64,000 nt of DNA, taken from positions 1-64,000 of the forward strand of contig JASEJE010000010.1 in the NCBI GenBank assembly GCA_030024085.1, in the 5' to 3' direction. Below, one piece after another: positions 63,970-64,000 of the stretch. The translations under genes were made by a program, and so were the position numbers. Position 1 is the first letter of the stretch, and the number at the start of each line of letters is the position of its first letter. Below the pieces are notes generated by a model. It made no database searches. It saw only the letters and a program-made list of their open reading frames with translations, and was not told the origin of the DNA. Origin of the DNA: Bacillota bacterium. Its GTDB lineage: Bacteria; Bacillota; SHA-98; UBA4971.

Positions 63970-64000
63970 CGAGAGACCTTGGTGGGGCCGCTCTCGTTTG

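Overview
The window is a GC-rich bacterial chromosome segment. A PyrR-type attenuator, an AbrB/SpoVT-type regulator, a HutP-like protein and many GGAGG-type ribosome binding sites point to a high-GC, deep-branching Bacillota (Firmicutes) lineage. I cannot name genus or species. No rRNA, tRNA, CRISPR array or intact transposase was seen. Antisense shadow frames are long because of the GC content and are left out.

Layout. 1-6.5 kb is an accessory patch: a DUF3795 protein, three decayed gene fragments, a flavin reductase-like protein, an SPL-type radical SAM protein, an AlkX/YcaQ-type glycosylase, a truncated SDR and a Phd-Uma2 fusion. 6.9-8.5 kb is a uracil permease behind a promoter, PyrR site and terminator. 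9.1-10.1 kb holds an FMN-binding protein and a flavodoxin. 10.3-10.6 kb holds the first of two phased repeat arrays. 10.6-15.4 kb is an AbrB-type regulator followed by a heterodimeric ABC exporter with one degenerate ATP site. 15.9-21.6 kb is a five-gene Dpp/Opp peptide transporter. 21.7-32.1 kb (minus strand) is a complete shikimate operon plus chorismate mutase and prephenate dehydrogenase: aroH-aroF-tyrA-aroA-aroE-aroC-aroKB-aroQ. It has a promoter, a roughly 600-nt leader with a terminator, and a HutP-like gene just upstream. The second phased array (22.3-22.8 kb) lies inside this operon.

34.1-43.9 kb is a sugar/polyol module: three Zn-dependent dehydrogenases, an Rbs-type ABC importer, a TIM-barrel epimerase and a glycerol kinase-like FGGY kinase. 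Three consecutive SorC-family regulators (44.1-47.5 kb) lead into a bacterial microcompartment (BMC) operon (47.6-57.1 kb). It encodes an acylating aldehyde dehydrogenase, two BMC-H, one PduT-type BMC-T, three BMC-P, PduL, PduS, an RpiB-like protein and a flavoprotein/Fe-S/deoxyribose-phosphate aldolase fusion. This gene set matches the sugar-phosphate-utilising (SPU) class of BMC. The inferred chemistry is: deoxyribose 5-phosphate is cleaved to acetaldehyde and glyceraldehyde 3-phosphate, and acetaldehyde becomes acetyl-CoA and then acetyl phosphate inside the shell. The upstream module may supply substrates, but no sequence feature proves that. 57.6-64 kb holds a LacI-family regulator with three matching operators, a ureidoglycolate lyase-like protein, and two ATPases plus the binding protein of a CUT1-type sugar importer whose permeases are not in the window.

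The most unusual signal is the pair of noncoding arrays (10293-10579 and 22296-22794). They are built from 14-bp two-half-site motifs at exactly 30, 30 and 31 bp steps (91 bp per three motifs), and in the first array the phase is kept across a change in motif type. A second dispersed repeat family occurs in at least five intergenic places.
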